Source: Phymatolithon calcareum
Taxonomy: Eukaryota > Rhodophyta > Florideophyceae > Hapalidiales
Reading direction: 5' to 3'
Length of the DNA stretch: 64,000 nucleotides
Assembly (NCBI GenBank): GCA_977006965.1
Contig: OZ345377.1
Location: 1,922,001 to 1,986,000 of the forward strand
Shown: positions 39,560 to 50,959 of the stretch, in pieces
Layout of the letters: each line of letters opens with the position of its first letter
How positions within the stretch are numbered: position 1 is the first letter of the stretch
Notes under the pieces: model-generated
What the model was told of the DNA's origin: nothing
The model's database searches: none
The model's input: the letters and a program-made list of their open reading frames with translations, nothing else
Position numbers and translations under genes: made by a program

Positions 39560-42500
39560 ATGCTATTTAAGAAGAGGTGGCGTCTGGCAACCTTAAATGT
39601 TGGCGGCTCCCCGGAAACCCCAACGTACCTAGAGAAAATGATGAGAAACCATGGAATCGACATGGTGGCAATAACAGAAACACATTTGAGACCAGAAGGG
39701 AAAATTCGGGCTGATTTCTTCTCCTTCAACGCAGTGCGCCCGCCTCCTCAGACTGGTCGAAACTCTGGAGGTGTCTCTCTTTTCTTCCGCAACCTCTGTG
39801 GAAGCCGACTGATCTTCAAGCACGCGGAAACAAATTTCCAATTGATTATCGCGCAAGTGGGAGATACGATCCCTTTGAAGCAGCTGTTGTGACATCAAGT
39901 ACCACTCGTATCTGTTAAGTCTACTGGAGCCGTAAGGATGTGGAGTTGTTTACCAGCTCTGATAAATCCCGCAATAAAAGAAAGAAAGAAAGAAAGTTGG
40001 AGCTGTCTATATATCGCCGGCAGCAACCAGATCTGAAACTGACAAATGCCTCACCATGGTGAATACATATGCACGAGGCAAGGCAATTGTGTGCGGTGAT
40101 TGGAACGCTCGTCAACTCAGATGGGACCTACGCTCAAATAGGAGGGGCAACCAAATTGTTCGTTGGGCAGCAGCTAAGAACTGGGATGTTAAAACCTGGA
40201 CAGGTTTCAGTTTCCGCACAAAGCGCTATAAGAGCAACATCGTCTTTTTCGTAAGCAAAGGCATTACACCGACAGCGGTCAGTTCACCAACAGATGTATG
40301 GACTGGTAATACGCAACACCGACCAGTAACAACCAGTTTCCCGACTCGACAAGAGCATAGAAGGGTCCAAAAGCCTCGAATATCTGTGAAACTATGGAGG
40401 GATGACAGAATGCAAGAGCATGTTCGAGAAATATACGGAAAGAACATTCCAGGAATCGTCGAGGATTTGAAACGGTGCAGTTCCCGAGAACAACTAGACC
40501 GACTATACGACAGATGTGTCGAAACGCTATGTGAACCATGGAGACAGAAGAAAACAACCCCGCTGCGCTACAAACCGTTTTGGAACACAACTCTTGAACG
40601 GATGTCTAAACGTCGCAAGAAACTACACAAGAAAGCTCGTGAACAGGATTCAGAGGAGGCTTGGCAGCGATATAAGGAATGCCGTAAAGAGATACGGAAG
40701 TTGGTGAACAAAAGAAAGCGGCAGCAGTATCAAGAATACCTAGATGATGTAGAAGAAAAGGATGGGTCCAAGGCGATTGAGCAAATCGCTAGAATGCAGA
40801 AGATGAGGACAAGAAGAACGTCAAGGAACAAGATGACTGGCCGTCCATTGCACAAAACACTGTTCACTGCTCACGTGTCCCAGACATGCCGAGATGAAGG
40901 AGGATGGCGACAAAGATCCTCCTATATCCGTTGCCCTTCGCATATGCGCGTCCTTATCAGAAACGCCCTCCTCAAAGCTCCGACCAAGAAGGCCCCAGGG
41001 CTGGATGAGGTGAAGACCGAAATGATGAAAGCTGACCTGGATAGAAGTGCAGACCTCGTCTTTGAGCTGTGGACCGCCTGCGGAAGATGTGGAGTTCTCC
41101 CGGCAGCGTGGCTAAAAGCTCTCTTAGTCCCGCTGCACAAGAAAGGAGCCCATGACGATCCAAAAAATTTCCGACCAATATCTTTACTGAGTCAAGTCCG
41201 AAAGATTATTGAGTCAGCACTGGATATTATGCTCCGCCGAAGATACAAGAACCACAGAATCCAACTGGGATTCCAAAAAGGCAAGAGCACGGAGCTAGCA
41301 ATCTTAAGGGCTCTGGAACTACAGAACCGAGGGCAGGGATGCATTGCAGTATTGGACTTGACGGCAGCGTATGACACAGTTCCACGAAAGTACTTGCAAG
41401 AGCGAATGAGAGTTGTTCTACCACAAGACCTATGCGAGATGATCGAGGCTTTCTTGACACCGTCCTGGGTATCAACGATTGGCGATCCCCAGCAAAATTG
41501 GTTTCTAATCGACAGGGGAGTACCTCAGGGATCCCCGCTGAGCCCAAGTTTGTATAATCTATTCATGGACGAATTCGCAGAAAGAATAAGACAAGTTCCA
41601 AGGGATGTTGCCGACGTGGCAGCAGTTCTTTTCGCGGACGACGTGCTCCTAACGGCAAAATCACCAGTCGGACTACAGAGACTGTTAAATATTTTTTCGC
41701 AATGGGCAAGAGATAGACAAATGAGGTGGAACACGAAAGCCGGGAAGAGCGAAGTTCTTCTCTCCGAAGGCACAAGATCACCCACATTCAAGCTTTCTGG
41801 GAAAACACTGACAAAAGTCAAAGAAGTCCCATACCTTGGCATATCACTCAGCAGTGAGGGAGTTACCGACAAGAAAATGCTTGAACGCATCCGACAGGCC
41901 AAGATAGCAGTGTATCAGCTGAGATCTCTTGGTGTAACAGCCCGGGGACTCAGCCCCTTAAAAGCAATCAAGATGTACAAGGCCTTGATACAGCCAAGAT
42001 GGGAATATGCCATGCACCTGACGCCATGGACGACAAGAGTTCAAACAGCTATTGCAGACGTGGAGAAGACTTTTTTTGGACAAGTATTTGGTCCAATCGC
42101 AAAAAATCGAACCGCGAGACTTCGTCTTCTCTGTCGCATACATAATGCGGAAGACAGAAGATTAGTTCTAGCCTTACGAATGCTTGAACGAGCCAGAACA
42201 AGGAAAATGGGCTTGCTCGCAGTCCCAAGAGAGGAAAGAGACGTTGAGGAATTGCAATGGGTGTGTCGTGAAATATCATCAATGTTACATTACGACCTAT
42301 TCAAGACGGCACTAACGTATCTTAAGCAGCGAGTTTCAGCAAAATCGTTGAGGGACCTGCTCTTTAAAGACGAAGGAGAAGGCTTGGAGGCGAGCAGAAA
42401 GAGGAATATTCCTTATGATATTCCCGGGTCTATTCCCGCCATCATCAGACTACCGAAAGCACGTCACCGCCAATTGGCGATTAAATGGGCATTCGGACGT

Positions 42501-42683
42501 TTTCCCCCATTGAGTACCACATTTCTGGAAGACAAATTCGGTGAAATCGTACCAACTGTCATGAACAAGCTCGAAGTGTACCTTCAAAGATATCGACTAA
42601 CAGAAGAGGAGACTAGTGAGACTGAAAAGGCACTTGACAAAGTACTATTCCTCACAATCGTCTTTTATGACGACATGGAATAG
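39560..42683 (+). pseudogene. LINE-A ORF2: endonuclease-reverse transcriptase (broken by one small insert)
   Basis: The ATG at 39560 (MLFKKRWRLATLNVGG) starts the endonuclease: NHGIDMVAITETHLRPEG with the catalytic Glu, GGVSLFFRN, then after the insert CGDWNARQLRWD and GNTQHRPV. A basic linker follows, then RT: HKKGAHDDPKNFRPISLLSQ, LGFQKGKSTELAILRA, AVLDLTAAYDTVPRKYL (motif A), RGVPQGSPLSPSLYNLFMDE (motif B), AVLFADDVLLTAKSPVGLQR (motif C) and VPYLGISLSSEGVTDK. The C-terminus has RHRQLAIKWAFGRFPPLSTT and no RNase H. From 40056 the frame is open for 875 residues. Without the 124-nt insert it would be a single frame of about 1000 codons. All RT catalytic residues are present. Confidence 0.9.
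39869..39992 (+). mobile_element. SINE-like insert in LINE-A
   Basis: About 124 bp with the core TTGTGACATCAAGTACCACT and CGTATCTGTTAAGTC and an (AAAG)n tail. The same core with an (AAAC)n tail is at 54342-54463. It changes the ORF2 phase; removal restores the endonuclease with the spacing seen in LINE-E and in the fragment at 640-1118. No TSD is evident. Confidence 0.65.
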
Positions 42684-42944
42684 ACCAAGACAAAATAGAA
42701 AGGCGACGCTGAGATTCCGACGAACAGGACAAGTGGACTCTAAGCTTTTCCCTCCACCTTCTCTGGAGGAGGGTTTTTGCAGCTAGGGCCACGACGATAG
42801 CAACGAGCCCGGGTTTTGCGCGCTTTAACAGTGTAACGGAGCTACCAAGGTAGTAGCATCTGAAACGCATCTCCCTTACAGTCTTATGAGTGTTTCTGAG
42901 GGCGTTTAATAAATTCAAAATTCAAAAAAAAAGCAATATTGACT

Positions 42945-45511
42945 TCTTTGTCACCAGAGGAATAACAACCTTCACTCCAAATTGAGCGGAAAATATTCAG
43001 ACAGGGAGTACACAACACCGACCAGTATGCATACGTCTCAGAAACCGACAGGAACGCGACGGTAGCAAGTCCAAGAGACCAGTCAGTGTACGGGACTGGG
43101 CGGGCACCAAAACGAAAGTCACCACCAAAGAGCAAATGCAAGAACTTATTCAAAATCTGCGGAGACGCCCACCCCGGAACAAGTGGAGGATATCTACAGG
43201 AAGATAGTGGATATCGGCTCGAAAACTCATCAGAAAACGAAACAAAAAAGAGCTTCTGAAGTATCGCGCAGAACAGCCCGGAATCAAAGCGGGACTCCAG
43301 CAATGCGACATCTAACGGCAACTGCATCAGTGGTAAAAGAAACTGGTGAAGACCTGGTGTGACCCTTGGGTAAAAAACGAATTCCCTGGCACTGCAAACA
43401 GTTTTGGAGTACTGAACTGGACAAACTGGCCCTTAAGCGAAAGAAACTATACAAGCGAGCTAGATTATCCCAATCATCAGAAGACTGGGGCCGATATCAC
43501 GAATTGAAGTATCAAGTGAGAACCAAAGCCAACCAGCGCAAGAGCGAGAATTATCAGGAATACATCTCTGAACTCGAAGAGAAAGATGGTCCACCGGCCG
43601 TGAAGCAGCTGGCGAGGATGAAGAAAAAGATAAAAGGAAGAACAACTCGCAAAAAGATGACTGGAAGACCAATGAACCATGCATTATTCTCGGCGCACAT
43701 TTCGAGAGCTTGCCACAGCACCGAAAAGTGGAAATCTGGCCCCAGGAAGTTCCGCTGCCCTGAAGGAATGAAGGAATCAATCAAAACAGCCATTCGGAAG
43801 CCTCCAACTGGAAAAGCTCCAGGTATGGACTAGGTCAAGTCTGAAATGCTGAAGCTAGACGTACTCCTGAACGCGGAGATTCTAACAGCCCTATGGGAAG
43901 CCTGCGGGAGGTGCGCAGACATGCCGCTGTACTGGAAGAAGGCCCTGTTGGTACCTATCCACAAGAAGGGACCAAAACACGAACCTGAAAATTATCGCCC
44001 AATATCCCTGCTTACTCATGCATGGAAAGTTATTGAAACGGCAATTGACAGTATGCTCCGCGAGGTATACTCCAACCACTGGTTCCAACTCGGGTTCCAA
44101 AAAGGGAAAAGTACAGAACTCGCAATGCTGAGAGCCACGCAGCTATGGAAAGGCCAAGAAAGGTGCGTAGCAGTACTTGACCTCAAGGCTGCATATGATA
44201 CAGTCCCAAGAAAACATTTGGTGACCAGAATGAGACAGGTACTGCTACCACAGCTATGCACTTTGACAGAAGCATTCCTGACACCGTCCTGGGTGTCAAC
44301 CGTCCGAGATACTCATAAGTGGACAGAGGAGTACAACAGGGGTCCCTTCTCAGTCCAAGTCTATAAAACATCTTCATGGATGAGTTTGCGGAACGGATGG
44401 GAGAAGTGCCCAGAGATTGGGCCGACGTCCTTCAATCCTCTTCGCAGACGACGTAATTCTTCTAGCGAAATCACCTTCCGGTCTGCAGGGATTACTAGAC
44501 AAAGCCACTCCATGGGCCCAAGAACGCGGGATGACGTGGAACACGAAGAAAGGAAAAAGCGAGATACTTGAATCGGATGAGTCATTGGGCGTGACATTCC
44601 AGCTGGCTCGTAAGGCCCTCGCACATGTCGCGGAAGTCACCTACCTCGGAGTATCCCTAGGACCGGAGGTGGTTACAGATACACTGATGTTGCAACGCAT
44701 CAAGAAGGCAAAGATCGCTCAGTACGAGCTCTGTGCGCTAGGTATATTCAAGAAGGGAATTAGCATACATAAATGTATCCAGGTATACAAGGCATTAATC
44801 CAGCCACGTTGAGAGTACGATATGCACTTAACACCGTGGACAGAAAATGTCCATAGCGCTGTCAAGGAAGTTGAACAAACGTTTTTCAGACAAGTCTTCG
44901 GGCCATTGGCACGAGGAAAGATGGATAGACTTCGCCCGCTATGTCGAATGCAAGCTGCTTCCCATCGACGGGAAATACTAGCTTTCAAGCTGCTGAGAAG
45001 GACCATGGCGAAAGAAGGAAAGTTTCTGGAGGAATCACCAGAGAAAAGAAACTCAGAAGAGTTTTCAGCCACAAGTAACGACATCGCAGAGGTGGAAACC
45101 AGAGAACCGTTTGATGAAGCGATGAAGCACATAATAGCGAACCAATCTGCAGAAGCACTTCGATCAACATTCCTGACAAAGGAAGGAGAGAGCCTTGAAT
45201 CGAAGAGAAAGAGGAAAATTCCATACGACAAGACAAAAGAACTACCTGCAATACTTAAATTTTCACAACTGAAACACAGGCAACTGGCGGTTCAGAACGC
45301 CTTTGGAAGATTTCCCCAAGTGTCTACCACACTGATGGCAAAGAGATTTGGAAAAAAAGTCAGGCAGCACATGGAGACCCTAAATCGCAACTTTTCAGCC
45401 TATGAACTCAAGGAAGAAGACAGAGCGGCAACTGAGAAGGCATTAGATGACCTTTTGCTCTTCAGCAAAAGCGTCATCGAGAGTATGCAGAATGAAGAAG
45501 ACTTGTACTGA
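42945..45511 (+). pseudogene. LINE-B ORF2 remainder: endonuclease end, RT and C-terminus
   Basis: Blocks in order: NIDFFVTRGITTF and GSTQHRPV (endonuclease end), linker ELDKLALKRKKLYKRARLSQ, PTGKAPGMD followed by an in-frame TAG at about 43831, LWEACGRCADMPLYWKKALL, ENYRPISLLTHAWKVIETAI, LGFQKGKSTELAMLRATQLW, AVLDLKAAYDTVPRKHLVTR (motif A), then a shift, FADDVILLAKSPSGLQGLLD (motif C), EVTYLGVSLGPEVVTDT, a TGA at 44812, MHLTPWTENVHSAVKEVEQT and HRQLAVQNAFGRFPQVSTTL. Motif B lies in the shifted part near 44330-44370 and is damaged. The product could not be made from this copy. Confidence 0.8.
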
Positions 45512-45699
45512 AAGAAGAAGTGACGCATCGAAAACTGCTACGAAGAGCTGTCAAAAACAACCGAGTACATGCTAGGGGCTCAGATAGAATACCAGACATA
45601 ACAGTAGAACCGCCGTAGTGAGGGTCGCACCTGAGGAAGCCTTGCCCGTATATTCCTATGACTGTGGTACTTTAAAAAAATTGCAATAAAAAAGTAGCG

Positions 45700-46397
45700 A
45701 AAAAAATGATAATTTTTCGGAAAATATGCCGAGTATCGAAGGGAGAGGATGCGAGGGCTCTGCCGTCTCGCCATCCCACAGATGAGGAGAATGCACCAGG
45801 CTGAAAGGTTCGCCTTAAGCTTGGTAAGACGGAGGAAGTTCCTGGAGCTTGCAGAAGAATACTAGGGAAGAGAAGATGATCTGGAAGACATATCAAAAGA
45901 CATTGGGTATCTTGAGGAATAGGAACACTTTAAAGAAGCTCTGAAACAAGCGGAAGAAGGTATAGTGTCAAAAAAACTGACGCATACAAGCAATAGTGAA
46001 AGTTTAGTTGTTGGAAGAAGAGTGCCGGAGAGTTAAAATCCCGATCGGCGTACCGAACGACCTACCAGGAGTGCTATATATAAGGGAAAGAACTGCGCGG
46101 TTCAGATGCCTGAGAGTCATTTTCAACAGAGTTCCTTTGTGGAGAAAATCCGATCTGGCGAAATACTTTGGGACTGGTGTTCTGGTTGAGCTTATCGTGT
46201 TGCAACGTATACTGCGGTCTATGAAGATGGACCAAGAAACGGAATATGAATGCAAAAAACTTACTCGGGCCCTCACAGGAAGAGAAATTCGAATTAAGGA
46301 GATACTTGAAGGATAGTAGAGAGATGAATATGGAACAGCGAGAAGCTGCCCTGTTACTCAAATTGAGGCTTTGGGAGCTTTTAAAATAAATCAAAAT
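45700..46397 (+). pseudogene. LINE-C copy, ORF tail and 3' UTR
   Basis: Collinear with the minus-strand copy at 25961-26723: YRRERMRGLCRLAIPQMRRM, RRKFLELAEEY then a stop, LEDISKDIGYLEE; shifted frame VPLWRKSDLAKYFGTGVLVE, MDQETEYECKKLTRALTGRE and IRIKEILEG then stop. It ends in GAGGCTTTGGGAGCTTTTAA and AATAAATC. More stops than the copy at 25961. Confidence 0.65.
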
Positions 46398-47529
46398 ATA
46401 TCCTTAACGCCTCACGGCATGTCAAGGTGAACCATAAGATGGGAACGATGGTAACGGTGGGAACAGGAAAGATTGAGAGGCTAGGTCGCCATGCGGTTGC
46501 TCGTTTCCGATGGCGCTGCCTTTATTGTGCTTAGATAGTAATCAGCTCGATTAACAATGTAGCAAAGGCAGGAGGAAGACCCCAATGTTCAGGTAATCAC
46601 AAGATATGGAAAAACCAACAACTTGTTTGGATCACGGCTTACCGTTGACTCCGATAGGCCTCTCTTCTGCGTGGACCTTCCGGCACCCACACGGAAGAGT
46701 CGTCTACTGGCAGGGACAGCGGTGTCCAGGAAGGGTCACTGCAATCAATATCCCCAGATGCAAGCTTAGGGACAGCGAATGTATCGCGTCGACGTCCCTT
46801 CAGCCGATCACGAGTTCTCTCGTTCTCTCTCGGCGTGTGAAAGAGCAGAGTGTTACAGGCCCCATTCGATTGTATGAAGCGCATGTTCAATCTACCGCAT
46901 TGCTGCTTAAGCTGTTTTCGTTGCATGCTTGAGAATGTCAGGTAGCATTTCTGCGGGCTTTCCTCCGAAGACTTGTTTCTCCACGAGCTGAACTTTCAAA
47001 CTTCAAGGCTTACTTCGACCAACTGCAGTTGCTCAAAGTAAATAGCAAGAAAGAAGTGAATTTTCTCTTGAGTCATGACTCAAGCGAAAATTCACTTCTG
47101 TTTTATTTTCTGCATTATCCTCGCCTCTTTCGCTATTTGTGTTTTGAATAGCAAACGATGACCTCTTGCTTTTGGCGAACGCAAACGCCCCAAAATATAT
47201 AATGTCTGCCCCGTATGATATGGACACAATCCTTAATTTCCTCTCTCCTCGTGCTTTCCACAGCTCTTGAAGTATTCTTGCGATACACAGAAAGCAAAAC
47301 GTCCGCTGTGTTGTGGGACCAGCTACTTGCTAAAAATAGGCTTTTCCTCAGTCATCGACGAGAATGCCAGGCATGTTCTCCTGAAGCAAAAAGCTAACAA
47401 AAAATATGCTTAGAAAGTGGACACTCATGCTACTTCTTTACAGGACGCGCGCAGACACCTTTTTGCCCGATGCCGAAGTATATTGCGATGTAGAACCTAT
47501 ACTTGGCTTCTCCTCGGCGGGCTGGCCAG
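46398..47529. other. No recognisable gene; contains one palindrome
   Basis: Short frames only. The 95-residue minus frame at 46639-46926 is Arg-rich and has no recognisable motif. The palindrome at 47052-47099 is listed separately. Confidence 0.35.
47052..47099. repeat. 48-bp near-perfect palindrome
   Basis: 24-bp arms starting AGAAGTGAATTTTCTCTTGA pair with one mismatch and no loop (centre GTCATGAC). Confidence 0.9.
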
Positions 47530-48196
47530 TAATCTTCAAGAAAGCTGAATGAAACTTCCAGCTGATAATTGCGCAGGTTGGAAATGTTTTCGTCTCTGTC
47601 TGCCATATATCACCTTCAGCGTCTCTTAAAGGTACGAATGAAAACGAAGTACAACTATGCTTGTCAATGCTGCAGTCGCACAGCAGAGGACCGGCCTTGG
47701 CCATGGGGGACTGGAATGCGCGCCACAAATTATGGACAAGAAGACTAATGGAAGAGGCGCCTTCCTTTTGGGATGGTTGCAAAAACACAGATGGGAGGCT
47801 CACTGCGGAATTGAAAACACGTGCATCACTTACAATGGAGCAAGTAATATCGACTTTTTCCTAAGCAAGCAAATTGCACCGGGCAAGGTTTCATCGCCCC
47901 CAGGACCCTGGCTGGGAAATCTGCAACACAAGCCCGTAATGGTTCGAATTCCATCAAGGCGGCAACTTCCGAGGACAGAAGAGGTTATTGTGACACGAGG
48001 GCTTTCCGAGCCTGAGGTTGTCGATAACGTACGTGTCGAGTATAACATTGTGCTCCCCGCACTCATCATGAGACTCAAAGAGTGTAGGACGGAAGAGAAC
48101 CTTAACGATGTTTACGACTCCATAGTGAAAGCTCTACTTCGACCATGGCGCAAAAAAAATTCATCTGGACAGGACGCAATCCTCCTTTTGGAATGA
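47530..48196 (+). pseudogene. LINE-E ORF2: endonuclease part
   Basis: IFKKAE, a stop, then NFQLIIAQVG, followed by LAMGDWNARHKLWT (catalytic block), NTCITYNGASNIDFFLSKQI, GNLQHKPVMVRIPSRRQ and ECRTEENLNDVYDSIVKALL with RPWRKK. This is the C-terminal two thirds of the APE-type domain and the start of the linker. The first part is missing and the frame changes near 47710 and 48190. Confidence 0.75.
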
Positions 48197-48209
48197 GGAG
48201 CTGGACGCA

Positions 48210-49322
48210 ATGGCTAAGGAGCGTACAAGGCTGTTTAGGAAATCCCGAAGGTCCAAAAGAGAGCCAGACGCGGAGATACACAAGAAATTTAAGGCAAAGA
48301 TGAAAAGGGCAGCGTGGGCTGCGAAAAACAGGTCATACACCCGATTCCTCGACGAGCTCGACGAGCTACCGGCGGCTACCGCAATTGCGAAAACATCGAA
48401 AATGGCAAGAGCTCTCACACGAAGAAACAAGGAGAACATGAAGCAAGGTACGGAGCTCTCACCGAGCCTGTTCCTTGCTCACATTGCCAACGTATGCTCT
48501 GCAAAAAATACATGGAGAGGCGATACAAGGGAGTTCAGCCCAGATTGGACGTTCCGCCATGACATAGAATCGGCAATTTTATCGAGTCCCAATGGAAAAG
48601 CCCCGGGACTGGACCAAGGTAAGAACGAGATGCTGAAGATAGACCCAAAACTGAGCACCAGACTGTTGTTCGCGTTATGGCAAGCCTGTGGCCGACTGCA
48701 AACGACCCCATTGGAGTGGAAAAGAACGAAAGTCGTCGCAATCTACAAGGGCGGAGAAACTAGCAAGCCAGAAAGCTACCGTCCCATCTCGCTGCTTAGC
48801 CATACCCGAAAAATCATCGAGATGGCATTGGACAAGCTGATACGACGAAACTATAAATTCCATGTATCTCAATTGGGATTTCAGAAAAACAAAGGGACAG
48901 AGCTTGCCCTTCTCCACGCAGAAGCTCTCCGACAGCAAGGCCACAGCTATGTCGCTATCTTGGACTTAAAGGCAGCATACGACTCGGTCCCAAGAGACAC
49001 GCTCGCCAGAAGATTACGAAGGGTCCTTGACCCAAGTATATCCGAGATGATTATGCCGTTCTTGGAACCGTCATATATCGAGAATGAAAACGGCGAATGG
49101 TTCACCATCAACAAGGGGGTGGCACAAGGCTCTCCCCTAAGCCCGTGTCTCTACAATATTTTTATGGACACCTTTGCCATGGAGCTCGACTCAATCCCCG
49201 AAGATGTGTCGAAAGAGCCGTGCAAGCTCTTTGCAGATGATGTCAAGCTGACAGCCACCTCTGCAAAGGGGCTTCAGAAAATTCTGGACCTGGCGTCGAA
49301 ATGGGCAGAAAAAATGAAATGA
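48210..49322 (+). pseudogene. LINE-E ORF2: linker and reverse transcriptase
   Basis: 370 residues without a stop: basic linker (RTRLFRKSRRSKREPDAEIH), PNGKAPGLDQGKNEMLKIDP, LWQACGRLQTTPLEWKRTKV, SYRPISLLSHTRKIIEMALD, LGFQKNKGTELALLHAEALR, AILDLKAAYDSVPRDTLARR (motif A), NKGVAQGSPLSPCLYNIFMD (motif B) and KLFADDVKLTATSAKGLQKI (motif C). The polymerase core therefore keeps all its catalytic Asp residues. A frameshift just after EKMK at 49320 separates it from the thumb region, which resumes in another frame. Confidence 0.85.
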
Positions 49323-49993
49323 AGTGGAATACGACAAAAAGTGCCATCCTATGGACAAGGGCCACGGCACGACTGTAATTCCACCTGTTGGGAAGGAAGT
49401 TGACGAAACAACGGGAAGTGAAATACCTTGGTGTTACGATAACCGAGGAAGGGATATCAGATTCCAAACTTGTCGAAAGAATCAAGAACTCCAAAAATGT
49501 TCTTGGAACGCTGAGGCGCCTTGGGGTCTTCACGAACGGAGTGCACCCGTCGAGATCAATCAGGTTGTACAAGTCTCTTGTGCAGTCGAGATGGGAGTAT
49601 GCAGTACATCTGACACCATGGACACCCAAAGTAGAGCTTGAGATCAAGAAGGTGGAGTCGATGTTCTTCGGCCAAATATTTGGGAAACCGGGCAGAAGGA
49701 GTGCTGAAAGAAGCAGAGCGATGTGCCGTAGTGTGAAGCCGAAGGACAGAAGGGACATACTTGCAAGATTGTTTGTGCGAAGACTAATGAGGCACGCGGA
49801 AAATCTTGAGTCAAAACCGACACAGGTGCAAAACCCGAAGGAGATTGAAAACGCAAATCTGGACGTAACCCACGCCAAAGTAAACCCTCACCTCGTCAGA
49901 GCGGCATATGAAACTACGCCTCGCACAAAAATCAAGCATTGTCAACCGGCTGAGGGGGTATACATGCCGATGATCGGCTTCCTCTTGCAACTG

Positions 49994-50070
49994 ATTGCTT
50001 CTATGTCATCCCTAGGGATGACATAGAATATTGATTGCTCTATGTCATCCCTAGGGATGACATAGCAGCT
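49994..50070. repeat. Twin palindromes centred on CCCTAGGG
   Basis: CTATGTCATCCCTAGGGATG and its mirror occur twice, at about 50001-50032 and 50040-50066, each a perfect palindrome of at least 26 bp, inside a tandem repeat of roughly 37 bp beginning GATTGCT. Confidence 0.9.
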
Positions 50071-50109
50071 TTGATAGGACTCTCGTACGAAATCCTTATT
50101 TTCCACTTG

Positions 50110-50262
50110 TTTCTCAGCCGGTTGACAAGCGTGTTGTGCACCGTACTCTCGGGATGACAATCGCCCTCAGGCCATGATATTCGGACCTCGGCTGCGCCTC
50201 GGTTGAATATCATGCCCTCGGGCTAATGTCAACCCTCGCAGCCGGTGCACAACCCCCAAATA
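50110..50262. repeat. Foldback inverted repeat in LINE-E
   Basis: GTTGTGCACCG near 50137 and CGGTGCACAAC at 50239-50249 face each other. Between them the arms keep pairing (GGGATGACAATCGCCC against GGGCTAATGTCAACCC; CATGATATTC against GAATATCATG) around a centre near 50193 rich in CCTCGGCTGCGCCTCGG. It looks like a small MITE-like foldback element interrupting the ORF. Confidence 0.75.
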
Positions 50263-50959
50263 CCAAAGACAAAAGATCCTGGAAACTGCCACGAAAGTGG
50301 AAAAGGGCAAAAAACGCCCCATCCCGAGTATCAAGACCACACTGCCACCACACTTGTGCTTCAAGTCAAGGAGGTACAGGACCCTGGCCATTAAATGGGC
50401 ATTTGGAATGTTCCCGCCTATGAGCACCTCCGAGCTCATAGACCTAACTGGACAAACTGGAAAGGATGCTATCGAAGATCTCAAGTCAGGCCTATCAAAA
50501 GACAAGCTATCATATGAAGAAAGTGCTTTCACAAGGAGGGCACTCGACGAAATCCTTGCTATGTATCAGGCGGCCAAGGCTGCTCTCGAAACCTGAAACC
50601 CGCGACTCAAGACAGTGGAATATTTTCCCCCCTCGAGGCTCTAAGCCAGAGGTAGGTTTTGGTATTTCCGCCAGATCGTGTCGAAATCGACCACGCTAAC
50701 ATATAAGAACGAGAGATCCTGTTTGTGGCCCAATGGCCTTCGCAAAGTTGCCCCAAGCGTCTGCAGATGCGTTGGTAACTTTTAAATAAAAAACTTACAC
50801 TTCTTCTTCTTCTCTCCGACCTTGAACGTGTTACAACTGGAATTCGAAACTGTCCTTTCAGTTAGTGACGTGTTTCATTGACGACTACTACAGTCTTCAG
50901 ACAGGAGCAAATGTGTTTTTTGACAATGGTCCCATTCTCAAATCATTCCAGCAGATACT

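Larger units (their letters stand above)
39481..42931 (+). mobile_element. LINE-A, ORF2-complete insertion, 3451 bp
   Basis: Inserted into LINE-B with a perfect 13-bp TSD AGCAATATTGACT (39468-39480 and 42932-42944) and a terminal A-run. It begins 79 nt before the ORF2 start, so ORF1 is missing, either by 5' truncation or because the family lacks one. The 3' UTR holds a CCACCTTCTCTGGAGGAGGG hairpin and ends GGGCGTTTAATAAATTC. The only break in ORF2 is the SINE-like insert at 39869. A closely similar truncated copy is at 61630-62230. Confidence 0.9.
36400..45690 (+). mobile_element. LINE-B, near full-length, split by LINE-A
   Basis: ORF1 (about 36570-38500), the endonuclease start (38860-39480), then after the LINE-A insertion the rest of ORF2 (42945-45511) and a 3' UTR ending GAGGAAGCCTTGCCC with an A-rich end near 45690. 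The two halves are joined by a shared 13-bp AGCAATATTGACT, present at 39468-39480 and 42932-42944. Many stops and frameshifts show it is an old inactive copy. The 5' limit is not precise. Confidence 0.75.
49330..50596 (+). pseudogene. LINE-E ORF2: thumb and C-terminal region, interrupted
   Basis: From 49388: EVKYLGVTITEEGISDSKLV, LYKSLVQSRWEYAVHLTPWT, a connector, then at 49990 a palindromic insertion. After it comes the frame ending at 50594-50596 with RRYRTLAIKWAFGMFPPMST and KDKLSYEESAFTRRALDEIL. The KW(A)FGxFPP block is the C-terminal LINE signature of this window. No RNase H is seen. Confidence 0.75.
47530..50815 (+). mobile_element. LINE-E copy with ORF2 and 3' end
   Basis: Starts within the endonuclease (5'-truncated) and runs through RT to a C-terminal stop at 50596 and a 3' UTR with CTTCGCAAAGTTGCCCCAAG, a GCGTTGGTAACTTTTAAATA block and a TTCTTCTTCTTC tail. 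Frameshifts near 48200 and 49325, and a palindrome-rich insertion at about 49990-50260, break the ORF. It is the source pattern for the short 3' end relics at 3763, 6790, 23988, 30345 and 35486. Confidence 0.8.
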
